Positions 1 through 11,275 are shown, counted from the first letter of the stretch. The stretch: DNA of 64,000 bases from Aegilops tauschii subsp. strangulata (GCF_002575655.3 NC_053035.3:499626601-499690600), one strand, 5' to 3'. The notes: generated from the letters alone by a model not told the origin. Numbers and translations: made by a program.

Positions 1-230
1 TTTTGCATTGTTGTGGGTGCGGTGCTGTTAAATTCACAGAGTTGACGGAGGACCAGAGTTTTGGAGGATGTGCAGCATGCATGGAACTCTGAGGCTTTAC
101 TAGTGTTCTGTTCTACGGGTTCTTGAAGCTGTCAACCTAGTCCTTTGTATTTTGTGCTTAGTTCGCATAGTTCTGTTTCCTGCGTCGATCACTGCCCAAG
201 TGCACGGCTTCGTTGATACAACCACTATAC

Positions 231-310
231 TACTCCCTCCGTAAACTAATATAAGAGCGTTTAGATCACTAGTGATCTAAACGCTCTTATATTAGTTTAC
301 AGAGGGAGTA
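231..310. mobile_element. Stowaway MITE (near-perfect palindrome)
   Basis: Two 38-bp arms meet at 270/271 and pair with a single mismatch. The arms begin CTCCCTCCGTAAAC and end with the complementary GGGAG. TA dinucleotides at 231-232 and 309-310 are the expected Tc1/mariner target duplication. The short size and CTCCCTCC ends are typical of Triticeae Stowaway elements. It has no coding capacity. Confidence 0.92.
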
Positions 311-1228
311 GTTTTCTATGCTTGACATTGTAGAACTTGTATGTGACAGTGTACACGCTTGTTGAGCATGCCTAACACGTGTTGTCTGTTGCTACTCGCT
401 AGTTTGTCTGTTTGTCTGTCAGCAAACTACTCTACCGGTCCTGTTGCTACTCTACTTGTATGTAATATGACAGTGGCAATACATCGTCTTACCTGAGTGG
501 TCGTCCCGCTCCGCCGCGCGGTGCCCACGCGTCGCCGGTGACCTATCTCCCTCGCAACCTCCGGTCGCCGCACGCCGACCTCCTCTGCTCGAGCTCCACA
601 GTGGCGAGAGGGCGAGAGGATGGCGGTGGGCCGTCCTAGCGCTTGGAGGAAGGGGGAGGAAGTCAAGGGCGGGGGAAGATTGATTCCAGCCGGCTCGCCG
701 GCGTCATGTTGCGCGTGATTTGGGGAATTTGCCAAGACGACGAGCCATGTGCGTACTGGACTCACTGGACTCGATTTGATGATACAGGCCCAGCCCACTG
801 CCGACCAGCCCCAACTCTTTTTTTTATACTAGAGAACAATGCATATTCCTCTCCAAAGAAGAAAAAGAGAGATGGTCAACGCCAAGCATGCTCGTGTGTG
901 TGTGTGTGTGTGTTTTGTGCGAGAAATCATGCTAATATTTAGCTTTTGTACTCTTGGATGCTGTTTTCTTTTTCTGCTGCTTTGCTCTTCGGTTTTTGTA
1001 CAATCTTTTTCTCCATAAAAAAAAGAAGCTTCAGTACGCACGGATCCAACTCCGGCGAGCGGCGTAGATCCCAGACAACATGCTCCTCATACGATCTGAT
1101 CTTCGTGGCGGCAAGGGTTGGCCGGCGCCTCCAATATATAGGCGCGGCCGCATGGAGAGACATGGGTTGGACCCATGTCCAAGTCGGTAGCAACCCACGA
1201 TCTGACGTCTCAGATTGTGGTCTGCCTG
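311..1228. other. No gene recognised; GC-rich stretch with a (GT)n run
   Basis: Bases 500-700 are GC-rich and resemble 11276-11560 over about 200 bp with many differences, so this is a dispersed repeat rather than a host gene. A (GT)n microsatellite sits at about 893-914. The open frames here are short, overlap on both strands and show no protein family signature. Confidence 0.5.
500..700. repeat. Diverged dispersed repeat, copy 1
   Basis: It shares ordered blocks with 11276-11560: a GCCGACCTCCTCTGCTCGAG-like block, then GTGGCGAGAGGGCGAGAGG, then CTTGGAGGAAGG, then TTCCAGCCGGC. The two copies run in the same orientation. The family is unknown. Confidence 0.55.
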
Positions 1229-1234
1229 TTAAAG

Positions 1235-1500
1235 AGTCTTGATTATTGACAGGCAAAAAAATAAGCGCATAGGAATGAGCTCGGTTCGGCTCATTGTCGC
1301 GACAGAGGAGGAGCGCGCAGGAACCATTTTTTTCTGAATTGCATGTAGGAGAAAATCCCTTATAAGAAGGCCCAACTCCTCATCAACTATCAATATGAAA
1401 CTAAACTTTCCACCACACCTATTGCCATAAAAACCCGCATGGGCTTTTAGTGATTTTCTGACATTGTTATTTGGGCCAAAGCCCACACTATATTTCAACA
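1235..1500 (-). mobile_element. LTR promoter-like retrotransposon fragment
   Basis: Read on the minus strand, the segment starts TGTTGAAATATAGTG, close to the TGTTG start of many Copia LTRs. It then has AAAGTTTAG, a GAGGAGTTGGGCC block and a TATAAGGGA TATA-like box (plus-strand 1357-1365). The same block order occurs on the plus strand at 16392-16446. I read it as a solo or truncated LTR. The element boundaries and a target duplication are not visible. Confidence 0.5.
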
Positions 1501-2067
1501 ACTAGTCTAAGTTACTTTGCACTATGACCAATAACTGGGACTTCAGGCACCAAATTTCCTGCTAGTCTGGGGTCTTGAGCAATTACACTATTGTCGTATT
1601 GGCCATCAGGAGAAAAGAAGTTATGAACTGGGACTTCAGGCACAATTATCCGCGCTTATCTATAGTATCTATAGCTTGTTGACAATATTTGAGTGTCCAC
1701 GTATCAAATAAACTAGTGGTTGGAGCGTCACCCAGTGACGCCGCTTAAGAGAAAGTTGTGCACATGTTTTCATTAAAAAAATACATAGAGTCCTTGTCTT
1801 CGTTTAAAAAAACATCCCAGAGAAAAAGTCCTCACCTCCATCTAAAAAATGAAGTAAAAGAGAAAAAAAATTTACCACCGTAGTCTACCAGCGAGCGTCA
1901 CTTTGCATAACCCTCTATTTAAAAAATACCAGAGGTCCTCACCTCTATCTAAAAGAAACTACAATAAAAAATAATCCTTACCTTCATCTAAAAAAGTTTC
2001 AAAATATTTCTCACCGCAACCAACCGGCTTGCGCTACGTGGCATAGCTAGTTGGCCACCCTTCACGC
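1501..2067. other. AT-rich stretch, no gene recognised
   Basis: The sequence has short degenerate repeats of the type CCTTCATCTAAAAAA spaced 50-90 bp apart, and a small palindrome GCGTCACCCAGTGACGC near 1727. There is no reading frame of note. It looks like decayed transposon sequence. Confidence 0.4.
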
Positions 2068-2078
2068 GACGCTTAATG

Positions 2079-2233
2079 AGAACTGAGCGTAGCTTAGTTG
2101 GCAAGGCACGGGAGTTTGCAGCCAGCCACTAGGGTTCAAGTCTCGGCTTGAGCGTTTGGTGCTCACGGAGTTTTCTTCTATAAAAAAATGCCAACATACT
2201 AGTCTAGCCCGGGTTGGTCTTGTTTTTTTACAT
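2079..2233 (+). mobile_element. tRNA-derived SINE with 11-bp target duplication
   Basis: The 155-bp unit has a polymerase III box A (TAGCTTAGTTGG, 2090-2101) and box B (GGTTCAAGTCT, 2133-2143) at tRNA-like spacing, then a non-tRNA body and a T-rich tail. It is flanked by a perfect direct repeat GACGCTTAATG at 2068-2078 and 2234-2244, as target-primed reverse transcription leaves. The spacing and T tail match grass SINEs. I cannot name the family from sequence alone. Confidence 0.88.
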
Positions 2234-2376
2234 GACGCTTAATGGGTTTAATTATCATAGTGCTATTTTTTTTTGAGGATATATGAGAGTGCTATTTAGC
2301 TGTCCGGATGACCATCTCCGCTCGCCCGCTAGGGCTGAATGAATCGTTGGTACTATGACGATGTTCGAGTTATGAC

Positions 2377-2542
2377 TACTCCCTCCGTTCATAAATACAA
2401 GTCTTTTTAGATATTTCAATATGGACTATATACGAAGTAAAATGGATGATTCTACCCTCTAAAATACGTCTATATACATCTACATGTTTTCTATATTGAA
2501 ATATTTAAAAAGACTTATATTTAGGAACGGAGGGAGGGAGTA
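2377..2542. mobile_element. Stowaway MITE
   Basis: The terminal repeats start CTCCCTCCGTTC (2379) and end GAACGGAGGGAGGGAG (2540), flanked by TA on both sides. The arms pair imperfectly over about 50 bp (CAAGTCTTTTTAGATATTTC against the complementary end). The interior is AT-rich and non-coding. Confidence 0.9.
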
Positions 2543-3307
2543 GTTACTAATTATATATGCTTGCCATTTCTTTGACAGTTTAAAAACACACACAAACACA
2601 CCCTGTAGCAACCAGTACTTCTCTACGATGTGCAACTTCAATTTGCCCTCTATCTCAATCTTTGAACATTTTGCAGACACGTCAGCTGGATAATAAAATT
2701 GCAGCTTTGTCTACAAGCAACAACGTCAATTAACACTACAAGACAATATCGTCTCTACAACAAATCTAGGGTGGTTAATGCCACCTCCGATCTACACATG
2801 ACAATACCAGTTAACACTAATCTGGGACTGAATGCTCACACTGTCGTCGCATTTCCTACCGGGCTACTGACCGGTTCGCCATCTCTGATGGCCAAGATGG
2901 TAATATCAGCGTAAATTCCAACTTTGATCCACAAACTCTTGTTACAGTGATGCTGACACGTGTCCATCCATTCTATCAACGTTAATCAGGGCTCAAGGGT
3001 GGGTGCGTGTTTAGATTGGAGTCGCTCTCCCGAATGTATTGATTGATTATTGGAGCTAGTATTCGCCAATACCTATACTAGTAGCGGTTTGATTATACAT
3101 TGAACTAAAAGGCGAAACAAAATTTAAACTGTAACCAAGAGATGTCATGAAAAGGGATATTTAACCAAGATCTGCATATTTGTCAACAAAATAACAAAAC
3201 TTTTATAGCCAGTTAGGAAAACCAAATTACAAAAGTTGTACAAAGAAAAATAAAGCAACATGCGCAACTACCATACAAGGAGATTAAACGAGAAACCAGT
3301 CTAGCAA
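2543..3307. other. 3' flank of the kinase pseudogene, no gene recognised
   Basis: This stretch lies downstream of the minus-strand kinase stop codon. It is AT-rich with no family-like reading frame. It probably contains the old 3' UTR, but I see no clear polyadenylation signal that would fix its end. Confidence 0.4.
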
Positions 3308-3603
3308 TTACATTATCTTTGAATTTGGCTGTCCCGCGATAGCTTGAAGTAATCTTGGCATTGGAAGCGTCTCAACTTCAGACACACACTTGAGAAACTG
3401 CACCACCTCACTCATTGTAGGCCGGTCAAACTCAACATCTTGAATACACCAGCAAGCGACTTTGCAAACTCTTTCAACCTCCTCCTGATTCACTTCACCC
3501 AACAACTTTGCATCTACCAAAGTAGCAATCACTACTGGAATCTAGCTCTTTGCCGTCAGCTGGCTGGGTGGCCCACTGGCGATGACCACCTAACGGACAC
3601 TTT

Positions 3604-3631
3604 CTTTGCCGTCTGCTAGCAGACGGCAAAG
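3604..3631. repeat. Subterminal palindrome of the CACTA element
   Basis: This is a perfect 28-bp palindrome with half-site CTTTGCCGTCTGCT. A second copy with one mismatch starts near 3662, and variants recur at 7260-7580 near the other end. Such arrays are the usual binding sites for CACTA transposase-associated proteins. Confidence 0.8.
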
Positions 3632-3727
3632 AAATGGCCAAACTAACGTCCGTTAGCTAGCTCTTTGCCGTCTGCTAGCAGACAGCAAAGAACCGTGCCC
3701 TAACAAAATGCCAATGAGCCCGCTGAC

Positions 3728-3730
<3 letters not shown>

Positions 3731-3770
<40 letters not shown>
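3731..3770. repeat. (TC)n microsatellite
   Basis: About 20 uninterrupted TC units are followed by a C-rich stretch to about 4100. It lies just inside the left end of the CACTA element, 5' of its B3 gene, and probably belongs to the 5' leader region. Confidence 0.95.
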
Positions 3771-3774
<4 letters not shown>

Positions 3775-5112
3775 CCGCCCTCGAGCTGCCGCCACCCCTG
3801 TCGCCGCGCCGCCCCCGTGCCGCCGCCGCCCCGCGCCACCCCCCTCGACGCACCGCCCCGCCCCCCATGCCCAAGCCGCCGCCGCCCCACGCGACCCCGT
3901 TGCCACTGCGCCCCCCTCCTCCACCCCGGCGACCCCCCTCCTCCGCCCCTTGCCGTGCCGCCCCGCCCCGTCCCCCGTGCCCGAGCCGCCTCCGCCCCAC
4001 GCGACCCCCGTTGCCGCGATGCACCCCTCCTCCACCCCGGCGGCCTCGGTGCCGTCCTTCCCCCTCCGCCGTCGCCGCCGGGTGCCGCCCCCTCTTCCAA
4101 GATGTCGAAGCGAGGTACGGCGAAAAATTCCCCCCTTCCTCCATTTCTTTCCAGCATGGTTTACCCTGGCCGCCTCATGCCAGTAGTCGCGATTTGTTCC
4201 TGTTCTTGGTGCGAAGATGCTTAGGAATGGAGCCATTGTGCATGATGCATCTCCTAGGTTAAGTGACTATAAATTTTCTCAACTGCTTGTGTTTGTGTGG
4301 CTGTCATGCATCTCCAGATTATTCGCTTAGTTTACTGAAGATGTTTAGATCCGTCGGTGGTTGTATATGTTGTAGAAGATGTTTAGGAAATGAACCTACT
4401 CAGCTGATTGTTGGTGCGAGGTTGCTACCTGCTAGGCCCATGTAGTTACTTGTTGTACTGATGTGGGATGGATCGTTGCCTTGCCCGTGTTTAAATCCAC
4501 TTCAGGGCCTTAGAGGGTTTTGGAAGTGAACATGTATGTGATATCTCTGCCCAAGTGGACAGATGATTGTAAAATTTATCAGATGCTTGCGTTTATCATG
4601 ACTCACTAAATATATAAAATCCTTGTTTAACTTTGAAGAAACGTTCATGATATCATGTAATCATAACATGTGTGTGGCTTATATGTCAATATGTGGTTTA
4701 TATGGCATGAAATTGGTATCATTAGCTTTTCTTTTGTCGATACTTAGTACTTACTAATAAATGTGAGTTTTTATCCTATAAACCCCACAGTGATAAAATA
4801 ATTCTTGGTCAAAGTCTTCTCTCACTGGAACTTAATATATATGTCCTACATTTGAAGTACTCCAAAACAAAACGAAAAATCTCGATAAAACTAAGAAAAC
4901 GTAGCTCATATCTATTGGTGGTAAATGACGGTGGATATTGAGCTCGGTCGACTCATAAATAGTCGCGAGCTAGTTGATGAAATTGCATTTATGCTCTAAT
5001 GATATTTTAGTGATGACAACAATATTACTGCTAATGTACCTATGATCAACTTGTCTATGATCAATTTGAAACATGAGCATTACTAATTGGTCTCTTCTGC
5101 TGCTTATCAGAG

Positions 5113-6128
5113 ATGGGGGGAGGCCGCCACCGCAGGCTGCGCTCTGCCACACCGGAGTACGAGTTGGATGCTTTCGAGTTCTTCAGTATCATACTTGAGA
5201 ATTCATCCAGGAGGCAGGTATGTAAAAGGAGAGATCTCCCCTTCACCCATCTCTTTATGATAACTCTGCTGTTTGCTACATCACTCCTTGTCCCACACTG
5301 CAGAGGCTGCCTGACACTTTCATGAAGATGCTGGACGGCCATCGGCCAAAGAATGTGAAGCTGCGACAGGCCGGCAGCGGGCTTCGCAGGCATTGAGACG
5401 TGCAGCTGGTGATCAGGTACGGCCACATGTACCTGTGTCGTGGCTGGGAGCATTTCTACCATGCCTACGACCTGCGGCACGGGTACTTCCTTCTCTTCAA
5501 GTACGATGGCAACGCCATGCTCACCATGAAGGTGTTCAACACGACTATGTGCCGCATGCGCTACCAGGACGATGACGATGCCAGTACGTTCTGCCTCTTC
5601 TTCTTTTACATTTAGCTTTGTCTCACATCGATTGTTAACGGTCATTGTTGCATTTGGTCAGGCAATGGGAGCAACATCAGCGACTCTGGCTACAGCCAAA
5701 GCAGCAGCGACTCTGGCTACAGCAAAAGCAGCAGCGAGGATGATCCGAAATGGAGTGGGAAAGAAGAGGAGCAGAGTGGGGATGAGGAGGTGCAGCCTAA
5801 TCTGTCTGACGATGACCTCGCGATGGTGGTGGCTGACGGTGGCCAAGGTATGGTGGTGGCTAACGATGGTCAAGAGATGGTGGTGGCTCATGATGGGCAA
5901 GAGATGGTGGTGGCTGAGGATGACCAAGCGATGGTGCTGCCTGAAGATGGCCTCGCGATGGTGGTGGTGCCTGACAATGACCTCGCGATGGTGGTGGTGC
6001 CGGCGAATCCACAACCGGGCGACATGACCATGCCAATTGAGGTAGAAGACTATATCCCATTTCATTCACTGCCTCGCCGCTCTTGGCGCATCAGGATGAA
6101 TAAGTTGAAGGAGAAGAAGGAGGAGTGA
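5113..6128 (+). pseudogene. B3-domain protein gene carried by the CACTA element (in-frame stop)
   Basis: Three exons fit with canonical splice sites and continuous phase: 5113-5217, 5304-5583 and 5662-6128. The first two encode one B3 DNA-binding domain of the plant REM type: start MGGGRHRRLRSATPEYELDA, the FFSIIL strand, RLPDTFMKML, an RGWEHFYHAYDL block, and the HGYFLLFKYDGNAMLTMKVF end. Exon 3 encodes an acidic Ser-rich stretch, then about seven imperfect 9-residue units (EMVVAHDGQ type), and a basic tail ending in KLKEKKEE. A TGA at 5394-5396 interrupts the B3 domain where related domains often have Trp, so the product would be truncated. B3 proteins bind DNA in the nucleus. Here the gene is transposon cargo, since it lies wholly within the element and no host gene flanks it. 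I chose the start as the first ATG in frame with the domain. Confidence 0.75.
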
Positions 6129-7255
6129 ACTATGTCAAGTATGTCAGATCTACAAAATGATCTACACTTAGCTTTGTTTCCTCCGAAATGACTTAAGTTA
6201 GCTCTAATATGCCAAGTTATCTCTAATATGCTTAGTTACCTAGGTTTGCTCAATAATCACATACACTTGGCTTGTGTAAAAAATGACATATTTATGCTTA
6301 GTTAACTAAAAAATGGCATAATTAGTTAAGTTAGCTCCAAAATGACACATTTAACATAGGTTAGCTCCAATATGATCCATTTTAGCTAGATTAGCTCCAA
6401 AATGATCCATTTTACGTACGTTAGCTAAAAAATGGCATAATTAGTTATGTTAGCACAAAAATGACCTATACTTACCTTATTTTCATCCAAATTGACATAA
6501 TAAGCTTAGTTAGCTAAAAATGACATAATTACCTATGTAAGCTCTAAAATGACACAAATAAGGAATAAGAAGAAGAAAAACAAGGAAGAGGAGAAAAAGA
6601 AAGAATAGAAGAAGAAAAAGAAAGAATAAAAGAAGAAGAATGAGAAGGAAAAGGGTAAAAACCTTCTTCTACTACTTCTTCTAGTCTTCTTCTTCTTCTT
6701 CTAGTCTTCTTCTTCTTCTTCTTCTTCTTCTTCTCCAAAATGAACTAAGTTAGCTCTAAGTTAGCTCTAATATGCTTAGTTACCTAGGTTAGCTCAATAA
6801 AGACCTATACTTAGCTGCTTTATATCAAAAATGGCATAATATGCTTAGTTCACTCAAAAATGGCATAATTAGCTAGGTTAGCTCCATTTTACCTAAGTAT
6901 GCTTACTTCTTCTTCTAGTCTTCTTCTTCTTCTTCTTCTTCTAGTATTCTTCTTCTAACTTTCTTGTTTCCCATTTTGCAGATTTCATTTACTTCACTCA
7001 AGCTTGCATGGATGGAGTGCTTCTTTTCCCTTTCTGCTTTTATTTTGTATCGATGAACAATGTGGAACTTGTTATATGGATGGATAGGTGTTAGATGAAC
7101 AATGTGAAACTATTGTAATATGTATGGATGGAACTATGTGTTGGTTATGTATGTATATATGGTGAAACTTTTGTGTTGGATATGTCTGCTGTGAAATTTG
7201 TGTGTTCAAACTTGTTTGTTGAAATTGAATGAATCTAAGAAAAAACAGGGGCTAT
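6129..7255. repeat. Simple and tandem repeats in the 3' half of the CACTA element
   Basis: Units of the form GTTAGCTCCAAAATGAC recur many times from 6180 to 6900 in an irregular tandem array. (CTT)n tracts lie at about 6661-6735 and 6905-6960. Everything here is the non-coding 3' flank of the B3 gene. I see no gene. Confidence 0.7.
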
Positions 7256-9858
7256 ACAGACGGCAAAGAGGTTTGCCTTCAGCCAGCAGAGGGCAAAGCA
7301 GCCACGTGGCGGCTACCTGTGTAACCTGGGGGGTGGCCAATTTGGTTACTTTGCCGTCCGCTAGCTGACGGCAAAGCGCACCGTTAACCCCCTAACGGGC
7401 ATAAGCTGGCACGTGTGCCGTCCAAGTCCTTTGCCGTGGGCTTGCGGACGACAAAGAACATATCATCTTTGCCGTACGCCAGCAGACGGCAACGAGCCCT
7501 TTGCCGTAGCATGTTCAGCCAGACATGTTGCCGTCTGCTGACGGACGGCAAAGGCCTTTGCCGTCCGCCAGGCATGCCTTTGCCGTCAGCCATGGGGGAC
7601 GGCAATGTGCCTGATTCCTGTAGTGAATATCTCCATCAAGAAGACTGCGTGCAACTCGCACCGGAAAATATGCTTCATGGACGCCATCTTCGTAGGAGGA
7701 TTGCTTACTCGAGTTCCTGCTGCCTGATATAATCTCTAACAAAACCATGCCATAGCTGTAAACATCAACTTTTGATGTGATAGGAGTTCCACTGATCCAT
7801 TCAGGAGCAAGGTATCTAATGGTTTCCCTCATTGTAGTAACAACATGGCTGAAATCCCTTCGGAAAAGTTTGGCCATTCCAAAGTCCGCGACTTTAGGAG
7901 TGAAAGACCCATCTAGAAGTATGTTCTCCGGTTTGATATCACAATGTATAATACAGGCCCGACAACTAGAATGCAAATAGGATAATCCTCTAGCAATTCC
8001 AAGGGCTATTTGGTACCTTGTAGTCCAATCCAACACCATGCCATTGCTTTGGAAGAGATGGGAATCGAGGGAGCCATTGGGCATGTATTCATAGACAAGT
8101 AACCTCTTATCACCTTGACAACAAAAGCCAATCAGTATAACCAAGTTGACATGTTGGATGACCCCAGTTGAGCTCACCTCAGCCCTGAATTGCTTCTCTC
8201 CTTGGCGGAATCCATCAAGCCTTTTCACTGCTATGGTTGTCGAGTCCGTTAGAGAACCCTTAAATACTGAACCAAAACTTCTGGCCCCCAACTTGTTTTC
8301 AAATTTGTTTTTTGCATGTTGTAAATCGGCATATCGGAATGCAATGATCCCCATGCCACCATGAACATTATCACCATACCACCTCCCTTTTCTCATCCAA
8401 AGCATCCATAGAAATATCAAACCAACAATGGCAACACTTGCACCAATAGCAACACCAATGATTAGCCCCCTTCTATTGGTATTACTACTTTGCTCTTCTT
8501 TTGCAGCGAGGCAAAGGTGAAGAATATTGTTACCTTGTTGCTGAATATTGAGCAGCTTGTCATGCCAAATGAAGCAACCACCTTGATCGTACGAATATGC
8601 GGTGCTGGAGCAGCTTCCCAAGCACACAAGTGAGCATTCATCTGCAGTGGTGGCTATCCCAACATTCTTGGCATCAACAGGAAGTTGGACAGAATTCATA
8701 GGGTAAAACTTATCTGCCTTGCCGACTCCAGTAATGTTGGCGCTGCAGTAGAGTGGAGTATTTCTTGCACATCCTCCTGTTCGATCATCAAGCTCCCAGT
8801 CTTGAGGTGATCGTATGGAGTAGCCCTTCAAGCAGCTGCACGATGGGGAGGGGACATCGTTGCAGACCGTGAAAGGGCCACATGAAGCATAGATATCACA
8901 TTGAGATTTTAGTGCAGTGTAGATGGTTGCCAATCTTGTGATCCCTCGAACCACACGAGCACCTTCATTTGACCGGAAACGTCCATTATACCGCGTGATA
9001 GCACTGTTGGATCCTCAATTGCATACTGGATGTACGCACCTTCTTCATTGCTCGTGAAATCAAGTGAGAGCCAGGTCTGTCCTACGGTCTCTGGGATGTT
9101 GCCAAAGTATCGGCCTCCCCAATCTCCGCTTGACCAATATTGTTGGGACGGGTTAAACATAGAAACAATGGTAGTATGACCACCATTATTGCCAGATAAC
9201 TCCCAAGAGTACATGTCGGTAGTTTGGTCAATGGTGTTCTTCCTGGAGACAAGGCGGCGGATTAAGCCGGTGGAATTGTTCCAGCCTATCTTCGCACCTT
9301 GAAGAATAGTATCGGTGGGGTAATCAAAGCTTTGCCAAAAGACATTGGATGAATTGGATGCACTACGTAGGACAAGGTTTCCATCGTCGAGGAGAGTAGC
9401 GACGGTGGTGTTGGTTGTGGTGTTGGCTTTTGTGGACCAAGCCGTGGTGGTCTCCTCTAGGAGGACGACAAGGTTGCCATCATGGGAAAGCACAAGCTTG
9501 CACGATGAGAGGTTGGCGATAGGATTTTCACCGTTGGCGACCCATACGGATGTAAACTTGGGGACCGTGTGGAACCAAATCCCAAGGTACCATTTTGGTG
9601 TGTTGTCAGAGAACTTGCTCCCGGTTTGGAAGAAGCCAAGCGCAAACCTGCCATTGCTGGACAAAAGTTTGTCATGGCCGGTTAGTTCTTGGCTAAGCGA
9701 GAGGGTGTCCGTGGCAGCATGACATTGGAGAATATGCAGGTGCAGGGAGATGACCAAAAGCCAAAGGACCATATGAGACACGGCTGGATACATGGAGGAA
9801 GACTAATGGGAAGGAAGACTACTGGTGCTTCTCAAACGCTTGCTTGGAAATGACGCCC

Positions 9859-9865
9859 CTTTATA
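9859..9865 (-). promoter_or_regulatory. TATA box of the kinase pseudogene
   Basis: The minus strand reads CTATAAAGG about 66 bp upstream of the ATG at 9793, a normal TATA distance for a grass gene with a short leader. It suggests the locus was once an expressed gene. Confidence 0.6.
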
Positions 9866-11205
9866 GAAGTATAATCCCACATGGTGTTCAATGATTCATT
9901 TCCTGCATGTTTCTCACCTAGTGTAGTATGTATGCGTGCCACAAGAATGCAAGTCGGTCAATGCATGTGCAGTCGTTATCTACGAGAAATCGTCAATTGA
10001 AATGGGACTGAAGTAAGTTGAAGTTACAAAATTTAAGAATGGGTTGACTCCGCCTACAATAATGCTAGAACTACGGGCCTAACAAACACTACGCGGAGAG
10101 ATGATTTGTGCACTTCTAATCAAACTTTTAAATAGCTGACCCACATTATAACGGTTTAAGTAGGGCACCCCTAAATGTATATTCACATGCAATTATACGG
10201 CAAAATTACATAATAGCGGGCCATCCATTTGAACAGAATATCGCTATTTGACATGACACGCTATTTAAAACTATGCTTCTAATTGCAACCACCTTCACCA
10301 TCAACACCACCACCACTAAATTTTTAGTAGCTGCTCCTTCCGTCTCATAATGTAGGATGTTTTATGACACTAGTGTAGTGTTAAAAAATATTTTACGTTA
10401 TGGGACGGAGGGAGTAGTATTAGTACGACTACACATGGCACAATATATAATAATTTATATTAACATTCTATTAAACACTAGCAATTTATTGCTTCAGTAT
10501 TGCATATTGTAGAGCACATTCTAGTCGATTTCGATACTAAACGGAGAAGCCAATGACCTCACGTCAAAAAAAGGAGAAGTACATGACCTGGTATAGAGTT
10601 CCACGCTCGTTCCGACACCCAAACACTTGGTGTGTGCATAAAATAACAATTAGCCCCTGACTTTGGCTAATTAATTAATCGTTGTGTGTTCAGTATTACT
10701 ACTACTAGTACTTGTCAGTAATGCATGTAAAGCACGCTACCAGAGTAAGCCAAACAAAATATAATACTACAAGTGATAAAAGACTGGATCAAGTCTCGGC
10801 TAGCAAGCACACGCGCGATGCTTGGAACTTATCCATCATAGTACAAGACAAAAGACAGCGAAGATCTGATGCAATTGCCTGAACCTTTTTTTTTACGGTG
10901 ACTACTGCATAAAAAAGCAAGACTGAAATCAAACTTCCTTTCAAAATATCACTGAAGATGATACAACACATCAGCTACAGAGTGTAGCATCTGACATGCT
11001 CAAGAAGGAACATGCAACATAGAGAGAAACCCAGAAATGAACTACGACAAGCAACCACCACCAAGAACTTAGCACCGATCACCACTAGGTCAGACCGAGA
11101 AGGAGCATGACCTAGCATTGTTGGATCAATCGATAGGAGAACCAACACCGAGAAGACGTAGAGAAGAAATCACTAGCTTGCGCTTCAATCACTCTACAAC
11201 CATCG
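9866..11205. other. Intergenic, one MITE, no gene recognised
   Basis: This covers the upstream region of the kinase locus and AT-rich DNA beyond it. Apart from the Stowaway element at 10334-10414 I see no domain-like reading frame and no RNA gene. Confidence 0.4.
10334..10414. mobile_element. Stowaway MITE
   Basis: The 81-bp unit has ends CTCCTTCCGTC and GACGGAGGGAG and an inner inverted pair (CTCATAATGTAGGATGTTTT against its complement). TA follows on the right; the left TA is mutated. It is the same family type as 13633-13711. Confidence 0.85.
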
Positions 11206-11275
11206 TCAAAGGGCTCCCCACCGCCTAGACATGTCACAAAAAAAGTGAGCTGGAGAGGGGCGTTGGCTAGGGTTG

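Larger units (their letters stand above)
3530..7625 (+). mobile_element. CACTA transposon, 4.1 kb, inside the kinase coding sequence
   Basis: The left end is CACTACTGGAATC (3530). The right end is the complement, GATTCCTGTAGTG (7625). The 3-bp direct repeat AAT flanks it at 3527-3529 and 7626-7628, as expected of CACTA elements. Subterminal arrays at both ends repeat the CTTTGCCGTC motif, partly as the palindrome at 3604-3631. No transposase is present, so it is non-autonomous. It carries a B3-domain gene (5113-6128), which defines the strand given. The duplicated AAT is an Ile codon of the kinase, so the insertion point in the reading frame is exact. Confidence 0.95.
3308..9793 (-). pseudogene. 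S-domain (G-type lectin) receptor-like Ser/Thr kinase, broken by frameshift and CACTA insertion
   Basis: The parts run from 9793 downward. A signal peptide (residues 1-26, MVLWLLVISLHLHIL core) is followed by a B-lectin domain (about 27-150) and an S-locus glycoprotein region to residue 294. After a frame change near 8924-8935 come a cysteine-rich EGF/PAN region, a transmembrane helix (LIIGVAIGASVAIVGLIF) and a kinase domain. The kinase has AVKRL lysine, HCDIKPENILL catalytic loop and DFGMAK. The coding sequence stops at 7629, where a CACTA element occupies 3530-7625; the last 74 residues resume at 3529 and end at 3308. Joined length would be near 790 residues, normal for this usually intronless family. 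Members are plasma-membrane receptors. Two other lesions suggest relaxed selection: the glycine loop reads LGARSFGSVFKG (second Gly to Arg), and the activation segment reads MRETIRYLAPEW where family members usually have MRGTIGYLAPEW. The locus is therefore non-functional as it stands. Confidence 0.9.

Noticed and set aside
3653..4262. Several long overlapping open frames on both strands
   Set aside because: They come from the (TC)n and C-rich tract inside the CACTA element; the predicted proteins are Arg/Gly/Pro low-complexity and every frame is open.
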